This document shows positions 25,062-34,164 of a stretch of DNA of 64,000 nucleotides, piece by piece (the stretch's first letter is position 1; each line of letters starts with the position of its first letter). The position numbers and the translations under genes were made by a program. The stretch is from positions 1-64,000 of the forward strand of contig NZ_CAJRAU010000003.1 in assembly GCF_907165045.1 (NCBI RefSeq). The letters are read 5' to 3'. The DNA is from Dyadobacter linearis. Its GTDB lineage: Bacteria > Bacteroidota > Bacteroidia > Cytophagales > Spirosomataceae. The notes beneath the pieces were generated by a model. That model had not been told where the DNA came from. It searched no databases and saw only the letters and a program-made list of their open reading frames with translations.

Positions 25062-27746
25062 GTGTCAAAAAAGAACTTTATAATAGTCCTGTTGATTGTC
25101 GTCATAGCGTCAGCAGGATATTTCTTATATAAATGGACCCGCGGGTCTACGGCTGCGTGGAAGTTTATTCCTACCAATGCGGTCGTGGTGATTACGAGTG
25201 AGCATTTACAGGATTCCACTTATGTGGCTACCGAGGCGGGAATGGACATTAAGCGCCTGCCGCTACTCGATGTAGCCAGTGATAATCTTTCACTGCTGAA
25301 CCTGTTCGCTACTGATAAGAAAAGGCTGCATAATTTTCTCAAAGCAAAAACAGTTTCCTATTCCTATCACCCGCGCACCAGCACGGAATGGGGTGTATTG
25401 ATGTATATTCCGGTAACTGAGGAGGAAAAAACGTGGCTATCGAGCCCACAGAATCCAAATATCCGGGCGCTGCACCACAACTTCCAGAACCGCCGCATTA
25501 CCGATATCGTCGACCGCAATTCACGGCCACTGTTCTCCTATCTGGTAGAAGATAATTTGCTGATCGTCAGTTACTATGGTGATCTGATCGAGGATGCAAT
25601 ACGCGCTTCTTCACTCAGTATTCAGTCTTTTAGGCTAAGGTCAAAATTCTCGGGTATCGACGATTCTGACTTCGGTACCAGCATTTATCTGCGCAACGAC
25701 GCCTGGAAATCGGTTGTTTCGCCTGACAATGCGATAGGTATCTACACAGAATTCGCCCGAAATTTTCCGAGCTACCAGGATTTTCATATTGAATCAAAAC
25801 TGGGTAAAAAAGGGAATTTGACATTAAAATCGCTGGGCGCAGATGTGCCTGACTATTATATGGCCAATATCCTCAAAGATATTCCCGGCATTCCATTTGC
25901 TGGCCACAAGCATATTTCACAGCAAACTTCCTTTCTGTATCGCTCAGCGGTGGTTGATAAAGATGCTTTTAAAAAGGAATTTTTAAAGTGGCACAAAAAG
26001 CACAAGTCGCCGGCATGGGACAAGTTGAAATATTACATTTCTGCCGAAAGCAACCTGCTGATCGACAACCTGGGTTCTGAGCTCATTTTGTGTCAACTCG
26101 AAGAGAATAACAGTATCAGTGACGGGAAGATATTGCTGGCTGAATTTTCAAATTATGACAAACTGAGACCTGTTCTTCAAAAGCTTGCGCGGCTGTCAAA
26201 TTCTGAGAGCAATGCTTCCGTGGATCAGTACCAGGGTTATGATATTTACTCGGTGCCTATTCCTGAGCTTCCTTCGGGTCTTTATGGACCGATGTTTCCT
26301 GGGTTTCCGAGAAGTTACTTTACTTATATCGCGCCTTATCTGGTGATCAGTAACAACTCACAGGTTTTGCAGAATTATATAGTTGATTATGAAAACCAGA
26401 TCACCTGGAAACAGTCGCCGGAATACGATAGTATTTTAACCAAAACCAATAGCGAAGCGCAACTTTCGGTGATCGTCAACCTGAGAAAAGCGCAGACCAG
26501 AGCTGGAAACGAGGGTTTTAAAAAGTATTCCGATCTGATCTCAAAAATGGAATCGGTCACCTTTCAATGCAGATATAACGGTGATAACGCATTTCCGGAA
26601 ATCACTTTTACGCCAAAAAAACGCCAGACAGCCAGCAAAGTACTTAACCGGACTTTCCTGAATATCGATATTGAGTGGCCGGATCTGTTTGACACAGAAT
26701 TGACTGCGCTGCAAAATCCGGTGGATGGAAGTTCCGAGATACTTTTAACCGACAAACAAAATAACCTGCACAGAACCAATAATTTACGAGAAGGAAAAAC
26801 CGAAGTAATTGCGAAACTGGACGGGCCGATCGTGACGAATTCCTATAAAGTCGATTTCCTGAACATTGGCAGGCAGCAACGGATATTTGCAACTGCCAGA
26901 ACGGTTTATGCGCTGGACGAAGACGATTCTACGGTTGTGACTACTTTCAAAGGCATACTTCCTTCGTCGGCAGACATTAATGCATTGTACGCGATTGACG
27001 GTGGCGATGATGGCAGTAACAGGTTCATTATCAAGACTACCGCGGAAGAACTATTCATTTGGGAGAGTGTCGGTAAACCAGTAAGAAGGCTTAACAGTTC
27101 GGTGGCATTTCAGAATATCCAGGGGCCGGTGATCGCATTGAACCAGATTGGGAACAAGGGATTTATCGTTACCCAAAAGAACGGTAAGATTTATGTACTG
27201 AGGGAAAATGGCAGTGTGCGGCAAAATTTCCCGGTCGACATTCTGACGAGGTCCGAAAGTGCATTTACCTGGACACAGGACCCAACAACCGGGCAGCCGG
27301 AGATCGTGGGCGTGAGCGTATCGGGCGAGCTGATCAGCATTAATATGGACGGGAAAGTCACGTCGCGCAGGCAGCTCCTGCGGCCAGAACCAGGCTCTTC
27401 GTTCAAGATCGTGGCTGACCGCAACTCGCTCGACTGGATTTTGGTGAGATCAGTAAATTCGAAAATTGCGATTATCAACAAAGACGGAAAAGAGCTTTTT
27501 GAGATTAAGGATATATTGCCGAATTCTGTCATTCAATACCATTTCTTCGGAGTAGATAACCGGTTTATCACGATTAAGTCGGGCAACTATACTACGGTTT
27601 TCGATATGAGCGGCAAGAGACTGGGCGACAAAGCGATTCCTTCGGAAATGCCGGTGCGCCTTACTTATCAACCAGGATATTATAAATTATTGATATTCAG
27701 CAGATCGGAGAAGAAAATTCAGGTTTGGTCTGTAAAGTTGCGATGA
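25062..27746 (+). CDS. Membrane-anchored DUF3352-like protein with propeller-like C-terminus
   Basis: An 894-residue protein with one N-terminal membrane helix (about 5-22) that should place the rest in the periplasm. Residues about 30-540 resemble DUF3352-type proteins (IPTNAVVVITSEHLQDS, then TYVLVM-like strands and SVPIPELPSGLYGP). Residues about 560-890 are beta-rich with repeated short blades (GFIVTQKNGKIYVL, IVGVSVSGELISI, IAIINKDGKELFEI), suggesting a beta-propeller. It starts with GTG at 25062, 11 bp after the GT2, and overlaps the SGNH gene by 4 bp. No function is known. A scaffold for glycan assembly or export is possible. Confidence 0.6.
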   Translation: MSKKNFIIVLLIVVIASAGYFLYKWTRGSTAAWKFIPTNAVVVITSEHLQDSTYVATEAGMDIKRLPLLDVASDNLSLLNLFATDKKRLHNFLKAKTVSYSYHPRTSTEWGVLMYIPVTEEEKTWLSSPQNPNIRALHHNFQNRRITDIVDRNSRPLFSYLVEDNLLIVSYYGDLIEDAIRASSLSIQSFRLRSKFSGIDDSDFGTSIYLRNDAWKSVVSPDNAIGIYTEFARNFPSYQDFHIESKLGKKGNLTLKSLGADVPDYYMANILKDIPGIPFAGHKHISQQTSFLYRSAVVDKDAFKKEFLKWHKKHKSPAWDKLKYYISAESNLLIDNLGSELILCQLEENNSISDGKILLAEFSNYDKLRPVLQKLARLSNSESNASVDQYQGYDIYSVPIPELPSGLYGPMFPGFPRSYFTYIAPYLVISNNSQVLQNYIVDYENQITWKQSPEYDSILTKTNSEAQLSVIVNLRKAQTRAGNEGFKKYSDLISKMESVTFQCRYNGDNAFPEITFTPKKRQTASKVLNRTFLNIDIEWPDLFDTELTALQNPVDGSSEILLTDKQNNLHRTNNLREGKTEVIAKLDGPIVTNSYKVDFLNIGRQQRIFATARTVYALDEDDSTVVTTFKGILPSSADINALYAIDGGDDGSNRFIIKTTAEELFIWESVGKPVRRLNSSVAFQNIQGPVIALNQIGNKGFIVTQKNGKIYVLRENGSVRQNFPVDILTRSESAFTWTQDPTTGQPEIVGVSVSGELISINMDGKVTSRRQLLRPEPGSSFKIVADRNSLDWILVRSVNSKIAIINKDGKELFEIKDILPNSVIQYHFFGVDNRFITIKSGNYTTVFDMSGKRLGDKAIPSEMPVRLTYQPGYYKLLIFSRSEKKIQVWSVKLR

Positions 27747-28777
27747 CAGGAATGAAGCTATTGAAATATGTCGTATTGGTTGTTGGGTGCCTGATCTGGG
27801 CAGTTGGCCAGAGTCAATACCTGCTTACCAAGGTGGGTGAATGGCATTTGATCAAAGACGGATATCAATATGGAGATCTTTACAGGCTGGCCAATTTGTC
27901 AAAATTTAAGGATCAGAAAGATACTTGCAGAGGCTACACGCCACCGGCCCGCCCTCCGCATTCAAAAAAAGTCCACCTATATATCATCGGCGACAGTTTT
28001 TCGGAAAAAGAGCGCGTAGGCCCGAAGGATTTTGTTGCAGATAAATATACTCGCGTACATTGGGCTGATTACCTGCACATTAAGCTCGATACTACTGAGA
28101 CGAATATACTTTTGATCGAGTCGGTCGAGCGCCATTTCCGCCAAAAAATGGTGGCGCCTATCCAAGTCCTGATCCCGGACACTGCTACTTTCATTTCCGT
28201 GGTAGATCCGCCGGGTTATATGACGCAGCTGGACAATGCTTTCAACGGTACTTTTACTCGCGATCGTCTCGATGCATTTTTGTTTCAAAATGACTTTTTC
28301 CTGACTTTTAAAGAATGGAAGGCTGATCTGCAATACAAGCTTTTTCGTCGCGTCAACGAATCTGTCACGCTGGTGAATGATGATCAGGATATGGTGTTTT
28401 ATATGGATACCGACACTTCCGGGATCACTTCTTCATTTACGCCAGCAGAGGATAGTGAAATTGATTCGATCGTCCGCCATCTTAATACTTCTGCCCAATT
28501 CGCCGATTCGCTGGGCTTTGAGCATGTATTTCTCTCAATAATTCCCAATAAGGTTTCTGTATTGCAGCCGGAATATGGTGTTTACAACCGCCTGATCGAG
28601 CGCATTTATAAGCACCCGGAATTAAAAATGCCGACCATTGATGTATTGGCTGATTTTCGCCAAATGGGCCGGCATTCTTATTTGAAAGGAGATTCGCACT
28701 GGACTTGCGAGGGACAGTTTCTCTGGCTCAACAAAGTAAATACGGAGATTAACCGAATGGTAGCAACTACTCCTTAG
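27743..28777 (+). CDS. SGNH/AlgX-AlgJ-like protein, likely glycan O-acetylation
   Basis: I chose the ATG at 27743, which overlaps the previous stop as ATGA and gives 344 residues beginning with a hydrophobic anchor or signal (MKLLKYVVLVVGCLIWAVG). IIGDSFSEKERVG near 75 carries the nucleophile serine of GDSx enzymes. GDSHWTCEGQFLW near 320 gives the Asp-x-x-His-like pair, as in AlgX and AlgJ. Those proteins help acetylate alginate in the periplasm, so with the acyltransferase 3 gene it may acetylate this glycan. Its 3' end overlaps the antiporter gene by 11 bp, tail to tail. Confidence 0.65.
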   Translation: MTGMKLLKYVVLVVGCLIWAVGQSQYLLTKVGEWHLIKDGYQYGDLYRLANLSKFKDQKDTCRGYTPPARPPHSKKVHLYIIGDSFSEKERVGPKDFVADKYTRVHWADYLHIKLDTTETNILLIESVERHFRQKMVAPIQVLIPDTATFISVVDPPGYMTQLDNAFNGTFTRDRLDAFLFQNDFFLTFKEWKADLQYKLFRRVNESVTLVNDDQDMVFYMDTDTSGITSSFTPAEDSEIDSIVRHLNTSAQFADSLGFEHVFLSIIPNKVSVLQPEYGVYNRLIERIYKHPELKMPTIDVLADFRQMGRHSYLKGDSHWTCEGQFLWLNKVNTEINRMVATTP

Positions 28778-30032
28778 CCGCAGCTGCCTCTTCTGCATTG
28801 CTCATTCTCGCAGTCAATTTCCCGACTGTCAAACCTTGTACGATAATAGAGAACAATACGACGAAATAGGTGATCGCGAGCAGGATTTCTTTGTTCAGCT
28901 CATTGTCGATCGATAGTGCCAACGCAATGGATACACCTCCCCGCAAGCCACCCCAAACCAGGATTGTGATCGATTTCCTTCCAAACTTCGTCCGGAACGG
29001 GATCAGTTTGACAGGAATATAAATGGAGATAAACCTGGAAAGCAGCACGACTACAATCGCGATAATACCCGCCCAACCATATTGTTTCAAATCGGGGATT
29101 AGAAGGAGTTCAAAACCTATGATCAGGAACAAAATAGCGTTTAATATCTCATCCACCAGCTCCCAGAACTTATCGATATAGTCGCGCTCGATATCCGAAA
29201 CGCCACCCAGATTTTTACCATAATTACCCACAACCAAACCGGCCGCGACCATCGCCAGCGGACCTGACATGTGCATAGCCTGCGCAACCAGGTGCCCGCC
29301 CATTACGATCGCGAGTGTGATCAAAACGTGCACATTATAGCCGTCGACGCGGTAGATCATTTGAGATCCGATAAATCCGAGTACCACGCCCAGTGCGATC
29401 CCACCGAGCGCTTCTTTGATCAGTAACATGGAAATTCCGCTGAAAGATGTGTTCACTTCCTCCCCTCTCGCCATTGCGAGCATTAAAATGAAAACCACAA
29501 CCGCCATCCCGTCATTAAAAAGGGATTCGCCGGCGATTTTTGTTTCGAGTGATTTGGGTACGCCCGCCTGTTTCAAAATCCCCAAAACGGCGATCGGGTC
29601 GGTGGGAGAAATCAGCGCGCCGAATACGAGACACTGGATCAGAGGAATTTGAATACCTGTAAAAGGCAGTAGATAAAACATCAGAAATCCGATCACAAAC
29701 GTGGAAATCGCCACGCTGACAGTCGAGAATACGATTACCGGAAGTCGCTGCTCGCGGAGATCTTCCAGGTGAATATGGATAGCGCCGGCGAACAGCAGAA
29801 AATTCAGCATTGCGCCCATTAAAATTTCGGTTAAGTCGACGCTGGCAATGAGCGTCGAAATGCGCAGAAATATGCGCGGAAACATACTATCAGTCGCAAT
29901 CAGCCCGATTGAAACGAGTAACGCGATGACCATTACACCAATTGACGCAGGCAGTTTTAGGAACCTTGCATTGATGTAGGAGAAGATTGCTGAAAGAACG
30001 ATGAGAACTGAAAATGAATAATATAACTCCAT
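28767..30032 (-). CDS. CPA1-family Na+/H+ antiporter
   Basis: A 421-residue inner-membrane protein with about twelve helices. CPA1 features include the unwound-helix motif SPTDPIAVLGIL near 141 and the ion-binding GESLFNDGMAVVVF near 167, whose Asn-Asp pair typifies electroneutral NhaP-type exchangers. GGLRGGVSIALALS near 360 carries the conserved arginine. It should exchange sodium (or potassium) for protons in pH and salt balance. It reads toward the glycan operon with an 11-bp overlap and diverges from the lipase gene. Confidence 0.88.
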   Translation of the reverse strand: MELYYSFSVLIVLSAIFSYINARFLKLPASIGVMVIALLVSIGLIATDSMFPRIFLRISTLIASVDLTEILMGAMLNFLLFAGAIHIHLEDLREQRLPVIVFSTVSVAISTFVIGFLMFYLLPFTGIQIPLIQCLVFGALISPTDPIAVLGILKQAGVPKSLETKIAGESLFNDGMAVVVFILMLAMARGEEVNTSFSGISMLLIKEALGGIALGVVLGFIGSQMIYRVDGYNVHVLITLAIVMGGHLVAQAMHMSGPLAMVAAGLVVGNYGKNLGGVSDIERDYIDKFWELVDEILNAILFLIIGFELLLIPDLKQYGWAGIIAIVVVLLSRFISIYIPVKLIPFRTKFGRKSITILVWGGLRGGVSIALALSIDNELNKEILLAITYFVVLFSIIVQGLTVGKLTARMSNAEEAAAAKE

Positions 30033-30239
30033 GAAATATTTTTAGGCTAGTCAAAAATAGCGAATTGACAAAGGGTATTCCAAGCAAAACATCGCCGTGA
30101 ACACGATTCTAAAGGTATTCTAATGTCTTTAGAAAGATCTGATTTGGGCACTTTGTGTAACCTGAATGAGCTGAGAATACCATTTCACCCGATTCTTTCC
30201 TACATTTAAGATTGCTAATTGGCAGGAGTTTTGACCTCA

Positions 30240-31406
30240 ATGCACTTCATGAAAAACCATCTACTTTTCATTTTATTCAGGTATCTGCGCAGGTCGCAAA
30301 TGTGTCTCGTCATTTGTCTGTTACTTCTCAGCCCGGCAATGGCGCAGCAAAAATTGAGCCCCGCACTCCGCCCCGGCTTTGACAAAGCGGAGTACAAGGA
30401 GCTTTTCTACATGCACGTGCTCCTGTACGATTCGACTAAAACGGACACAACACGCCCGAAATTTATAACGCCGAAACCAGCGCAGTTCCAGCAGGTGTAT
30501 CAGTCGGCGGTAATGGGGCTTGATAATAAATGGGGCTTGTGGCGGAAGAATGCGACAACTGCGGCGATCAATGTGCGGGGTACTACCCAGGAGCCGGTGG
30601 GCTGGCTTGAAAATTTTTACGCCGCGATGGTACCTGCCAAAGGAGAGTTGAAAATGAGCAATTCCTTTACATTTCAATACGATCTGGCAGATCACCCGAA
30701 AGCGGCTGTCCATATTGGCTGGCTGGCAGGAACTGCGTTTCTGGCCAGGGATATTGTTCCGAAAATCGACTCTTCCTATAAAACAGGCACACGTGAATTT
30801 CTGATCATGGGCCACAGCCAGGGCGGCGCGATCGCATTTCTGCTTACTTCACATTTATATTCACTTCAAAAACAGGGAAAACTTCCAAAGGATATTCGTT
30901 TCAAAACCTATTGCAGCGCGGCTCCGAAGGCGGGCAATACGTACTATGCCTATGAATACGAGCATTTGGTCGACGGAGGTTGGGGATATACGGTAATCAA
31001 TGCAGCCGACTGGATCCCGGAAGTTCCGTTCTCGGTGCAAACGCTGGACGATTTTAATGAAACAAATCCTTTTCAGAATATTGACGCGGTGGTGAAAAAG
31101 CAGAAGCTGATTGCCAGAATTGCGTTGAAACACGCCTATAAGAAAATGCGGAATCCGAGCATGAAGGCGCAGCGGAACTATGTAAAGTATCTTGGGAATT
31201 ACGCTTCCAAGTCGGTTCAAAAGATACTTCCTGAATTTCAGCCGCCGGTTTATGCGAAGACCAGCAACTATGTCAGGATCGGGCCCACAATTATGTTAAT
31301 GCCTGATGCTGAGTATTATAAGAAATTTCCTGACTCAAAGAAAACCATTTTCGTTCACCATCTTACAGAGCCTTATCTATATTTGATGGATAGATACAAA
31401 TACTAA
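30240..31406 (+). CDS. Lipase class 3-like secreted hydrolase
   Basis: A secreted alpha/beta hydrolase of about 388 residues. I prefer ATG at 30240 (or 30249); either gives a signal sequence with basic residues followed by MCLVICLLLLSPAMAQ. The nucleophile elbow is MGHSQGGAIAF, with S193 the likely nucleophile. AAPKAG and NAADWIPEVPF later fit the class 3 lipase fold, including the Asp of the triad. The substrate, lipid or ester, is unknown. The M14 peptidase gene follows after 14 bp. Confidence 0.78.
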   Translation: MHFMKNHLLFILFRYLRRSQMCLVICLLLLSPAMAQQKLSPALRPGFDKAEYKELFYMHVLLYDSTKTDTTRPKFITPKPAQFQQVYQSAVMGLDNKWGLWRKNATTAAINVRGTTQEPVGWLENFYAAMVPAKGELKMSNSFTFQYDLADHPKAAVHIGWLAGTAFLARDIVPKIDSSYKTGTREFLIMGHSQGGAIAFLLTSHLYSLQKQGKLPKDIRFKTYCSAAPKAGNTYYAYEYEHLVDGGWGYTVINAADWIPEVPFSVQTLDDFNETNPFQNIDAVVKKQKLIARIALKHAYKKMRNPSMKAQRNYVKYLGNYASKSVQKILPEFQPPVYAKTSNYVRIGPTIMLMPDAEYYKKFPDSKKTIFVHHLTEPYLYLMDRYKY

Positions 31407-31420
31407 TTCAGCCTATATCA

Positions 31421-33151
31421 ATGCGCTTTTTTGCTTTTGCTCTAACTTTATTTCTCTATTTTCCAGCGACCGCTCAGTATCAAACCCGCTTTGAGCTAAG
31501 TGGCGGGAAGCAAACTCCGACATATCAGGAGGGTATTGCTTTTTATCAAAAGCTGGCTAAAAATTTCCCGCAAATCCAGATCACTGAAAAAGGTCCTACT
31601 GACAGCGGCCTGCCTCTTCATTTGGTATTGTATTCAAAAAATAAGGAATTTGATATTAGGAAATTAAAAAGCCAGGGCAAGGCTATTTTGCTGATCAACA
31701 ATGCGATACACGCCGGAGAGTCGGATGGTGTCGACGCGTCGATGTTGCTGCTCAGGGATATTGCTACCAATCCTCAGAAGTTTCCTGAACTGGAAAATGT
31801 GGTGCTGGCAATAATTCCATTTTACAATATCGGCGGCGCATTGAACCGGAACAGTACCACACGTACCAATCAGGACGGGCCGGAAGAATATGGCTTTCGG
31901 GGAAACGCCAGAAATTATGACCTGAACCGCGATTTTATCAAAAGTGATACCCGGAATGCGCGAAGCTTTGCCGCTATTTTTCACGAGCTGGATCCTGATC
32001 TTTTTGCCGATACCCACGTGAGCAACGGAGCTGATTATCAATACGTAATGACGCTGGATTATGCTCAGAAAGACAAGCTGGGCGGCCAGCTCGGAACGTT
32101 TAATGAGGAAGTTTTTCTGCCTTATATGTACAAGCACCTCAAAGAAGCCGGCTATGAAGCGACGCCTTATGTGAATTCATGGGGACAAACTCCGGATAAA
32201 GGATTCGTTCAGTTTCCGGACTGGCCGAGGTACTCAACAGGTTACGCGGCCTTGTTTCACACAATCGGTGTAATGACTGAGACGCACATGTTGAAGCCTT
32301 ACGATCAGCGTGTCAAGTCTACTTATGCATATCTGCACGGAAACATAAAATTCCTGGCTGCGCATCGGGAGCAGCTATTGAAACTGCGGAAAGAGACCAA
32401 GGAATCGGTGAAAACGCAGGAAAAATTTGCGATTACCTGGCAGGTTAACAAAGAAAAGAATACGCAGATAGAGTTTAAAGGTTACGAACCTGAATATGTG
32501 ACAAGCGAGGTAAGTGGTGAAAAAAGACTGCATTACGACCGTACAAAGCCTTTTACCAAAACAATTCCGTTTTACGATACTTACGTGCCGCTCGACGAAG
32601 TGACCAAACCAGCGGCTTATATTATCCCGCAAGGCTGGCACAATGTGATCGCATTGCTGAAATTGAATAAAGTCGAAATGAAGCAGCTGGAAAATGATAC
32701 TGAAATGGCTGTTGAGACCTATTATATTGAAAATTATGAATCGCCGAAAACACCTTTTGAGGGACATTACTGGCACACAAGTGTATCTCTGAGAAAGGAA
32801 AATCAGTCACTTACTTTCAAAAAAGGCGATTGGTATATTCCTGTCAATCAATGGACTAACAGATATATTATCGAAACGCTCGAACCAAAAGCGGTCGATT
32901 CGTTTTTCAAATGGAATTTCTTCGATACCATTTTGCAGGCGAAGGAACATTATTCGGGCTATGTGTTTGAAGACCTGGCTGCGGAGCTGCTCAAAAAATC
33001 GCCGGAGCTCAAAGCAAAACTGGATGCGAAAAGAAAAGCCGAGCCGGAATTCGTAAAAGATGCAAATGCCCAGCTCGACTTTATTTACGATCAATCGGCG
33101 TACAGAGAGAAAGAATATCTGCGTTATCCCGTTTTCAGGGTAATGAAATAG
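31421..33151 (+). CDS. M14-family zinc carboxypeptidase, secreted
   Basis: A 576-residue exported metallopeptidase with a signal peptide (MRFFAFALTLFLYFPATAQ). Zinc ligands are H97 and E100 in NNAIHAGESDG and H199 in FADTHVSNGADY. R164 in GNARNYDLNRDF fits the substrate-carboxylate arginine, and ALNRNSTTRTN precedes it. The C-terminal half (about 330-576) is a long appended region found in this Bacteroidota group. It probably trims proteins or peptides outside the inner membrane. The gene runs close behind the lipase gene and converges on the outer-membrane protein gene. Confidence 0.88.
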   Translation: MRFFAFALTLFLYFPATAQYQTRFELSGGKQTPTYQEGIAFYQKLAKNFPQIQITEKGPTDSGLPLHLVLYSKNKEFDIRKLKSQGKAILLINNAIHAGESDGVDASMLLLRDIATNPQKFPELENVVLAIIPFYNIGGALNRNSTTRTNQDGPEEYGFRGNARNYDLNRDFIKSDTRNARSFAAIFHELDPDLFADTHVSNGADYQYVMTLDYAQKDKLGGQLGTFNEEVFLPYMYKHLKEAGYEATPYVNSWGQTPDKGFVQFPDWPRYSTGYAALFHTIGVMTETHMLKPYDQRVKSTYAYLHGNIKFLAAHREQLLKLRKETKESVKTQEKFAITWQVNKEKNTQIEFKGYEPEYVTSEVSGEKRLHYDRTKPFTKTIPFYDTYVPLDEVTKPAAYIIPQGWHNVIALLKLNKVEMKQLENDTEMAVETYYIENYESPKTPFEGHYWHTSVSLRKENQSLTFKKGDWYIPVNQWTNRYIIETLEPKAVDSFFKWNFFDTILQAKEHYSGYVFEDLAAELLKKSPELKAKLDAKRKAEPEFVKDANAQLDFIYDQSAYREKEYLRYPVFRVMK

Positions 33152-33157
33152 GGTTTG

Positions 33158-34000
33158 TCAAAAGCGAAAACCGAGGCTGAAATTAAATTCGCCCGTGATT
33201 TGCAAACCCCTGGTATAAGAAATTCTGGAAGAATACGCTTCCCTGTCAACAAACCTGGAACCGAGCCCGCCATTCAAACCGATCTGGAACTTGGGGGTAA
33301 CCTGGAAATTCACATAGTTATTTACGATCAGGCCCATTCTCGTCATCGTATTGGATCGCCCGCCATTAATATACGTTCCGGTTGTGGGATCGTAAGTGCC
33401 GCTATTGTCCCACCTTTCGCCTCTTCCGAAAAACAAGCTGGGCCCAACTGCGTATGTCACTTTCCTTTGCCCAAAAGGATAGATTTTTAGTCCGGGCGAC
33501 ACGTAAAACATGAATGAACCGTTTGTGTCGCTTACATCCATGTAGGAGTAGGTTCCCGGAATCGTTATCGTTAAAGGTAATAACAAACCGAAATAACCCT
33601 TTTTGTCCAATAAGACTTCGTAGCTCACGCCAAATCCCGGCCCGCTGTCCAATGCTTTAAAAGGCGATATATTGATCATATTCCCGCCCAAAGGCTCAGA
33701 ATCCTGCGGGCTGACGGGTTTTTCCTGTGGGCCCAGGCCTCTCCTCCGGCCGCGGTCGAGCTTGTCGCTGATGAAAACGGTCTGCCCGTTGTCAAACTCA
33801 ATCCGCGAAACTTCACTTTTAAGGATCACGAAATTGGCGCTGCTCTCGGAATTACTGATTTTGTAAGTGATCCTGTCAATGCCAACTTCTGTCACTTTTC
33901 CTTCAACGGTCTTGCCGTCTTTTTTGACGATCACATCCTGGGCGCTCGCGGCAAGAATTCCCAGGGAAAGCAGCAATGTTAATGTAGCGTTTTTGATCAT
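33158..34000 (-). CDS. Outer-membrane beta-barrel-like protein, function unknown
   Basis: I chose the ATG at 34000, giving 280 residues with the signal peptide MIKNATLTLLLSLGILAASA. The longer open frame upstream is not protein-like. Residues about 22-75 form a short beta domain (VIVKKDGKTVEGKVTEVG, YKISNSESSANFVI) often found at the N-terminus of such proteins. The rest has alternating strands and ends in FNFSLGFRF, a C-terminal aromatic typical of outer-membrane barrels. It is divergent from rhlE. I do not assign a transport role. Confidence 0.7.
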   Translation of the reverse strand: MIKNATLTLLLSLGILAASAQDVIVKKDGKTVEGKVTEVGIDRITYKISNSESSANFVILKSEVSRIEFDNGQTVFISDKLDRGRRRGLGPQEKPVSPQDSEPLGGNMINISPFKALDSGPGFGVSYEVLLDKKGYFGLLLPLTITIPGTYSYMDVSDTNGSFMFYVSPGLKIYPFGQRKVTYAVGPSLFFGRGERWDNSGTYDPTTGTYINGGRSNTMTRMGLIVNNYVNFQVTPKFQIGLNGGLGSRFVDREAYSSRISYTRGLQITGEFNFSLGFRF

Positions 34001-34164
34001 GGCTGAAATTAGTTGTTCGTTCTTTTGAAATTTATACAAAGTAGGAAAAACCGATTGATTTTTTTGAATGAACGTTAAAACCCGAAGTTCTGTTATACCG
34101 ACGGCTATAAGCCGATTAGTATGATCCTGGCCGCAAGTCACAACCCGGCCGCTAAAAAACACAA

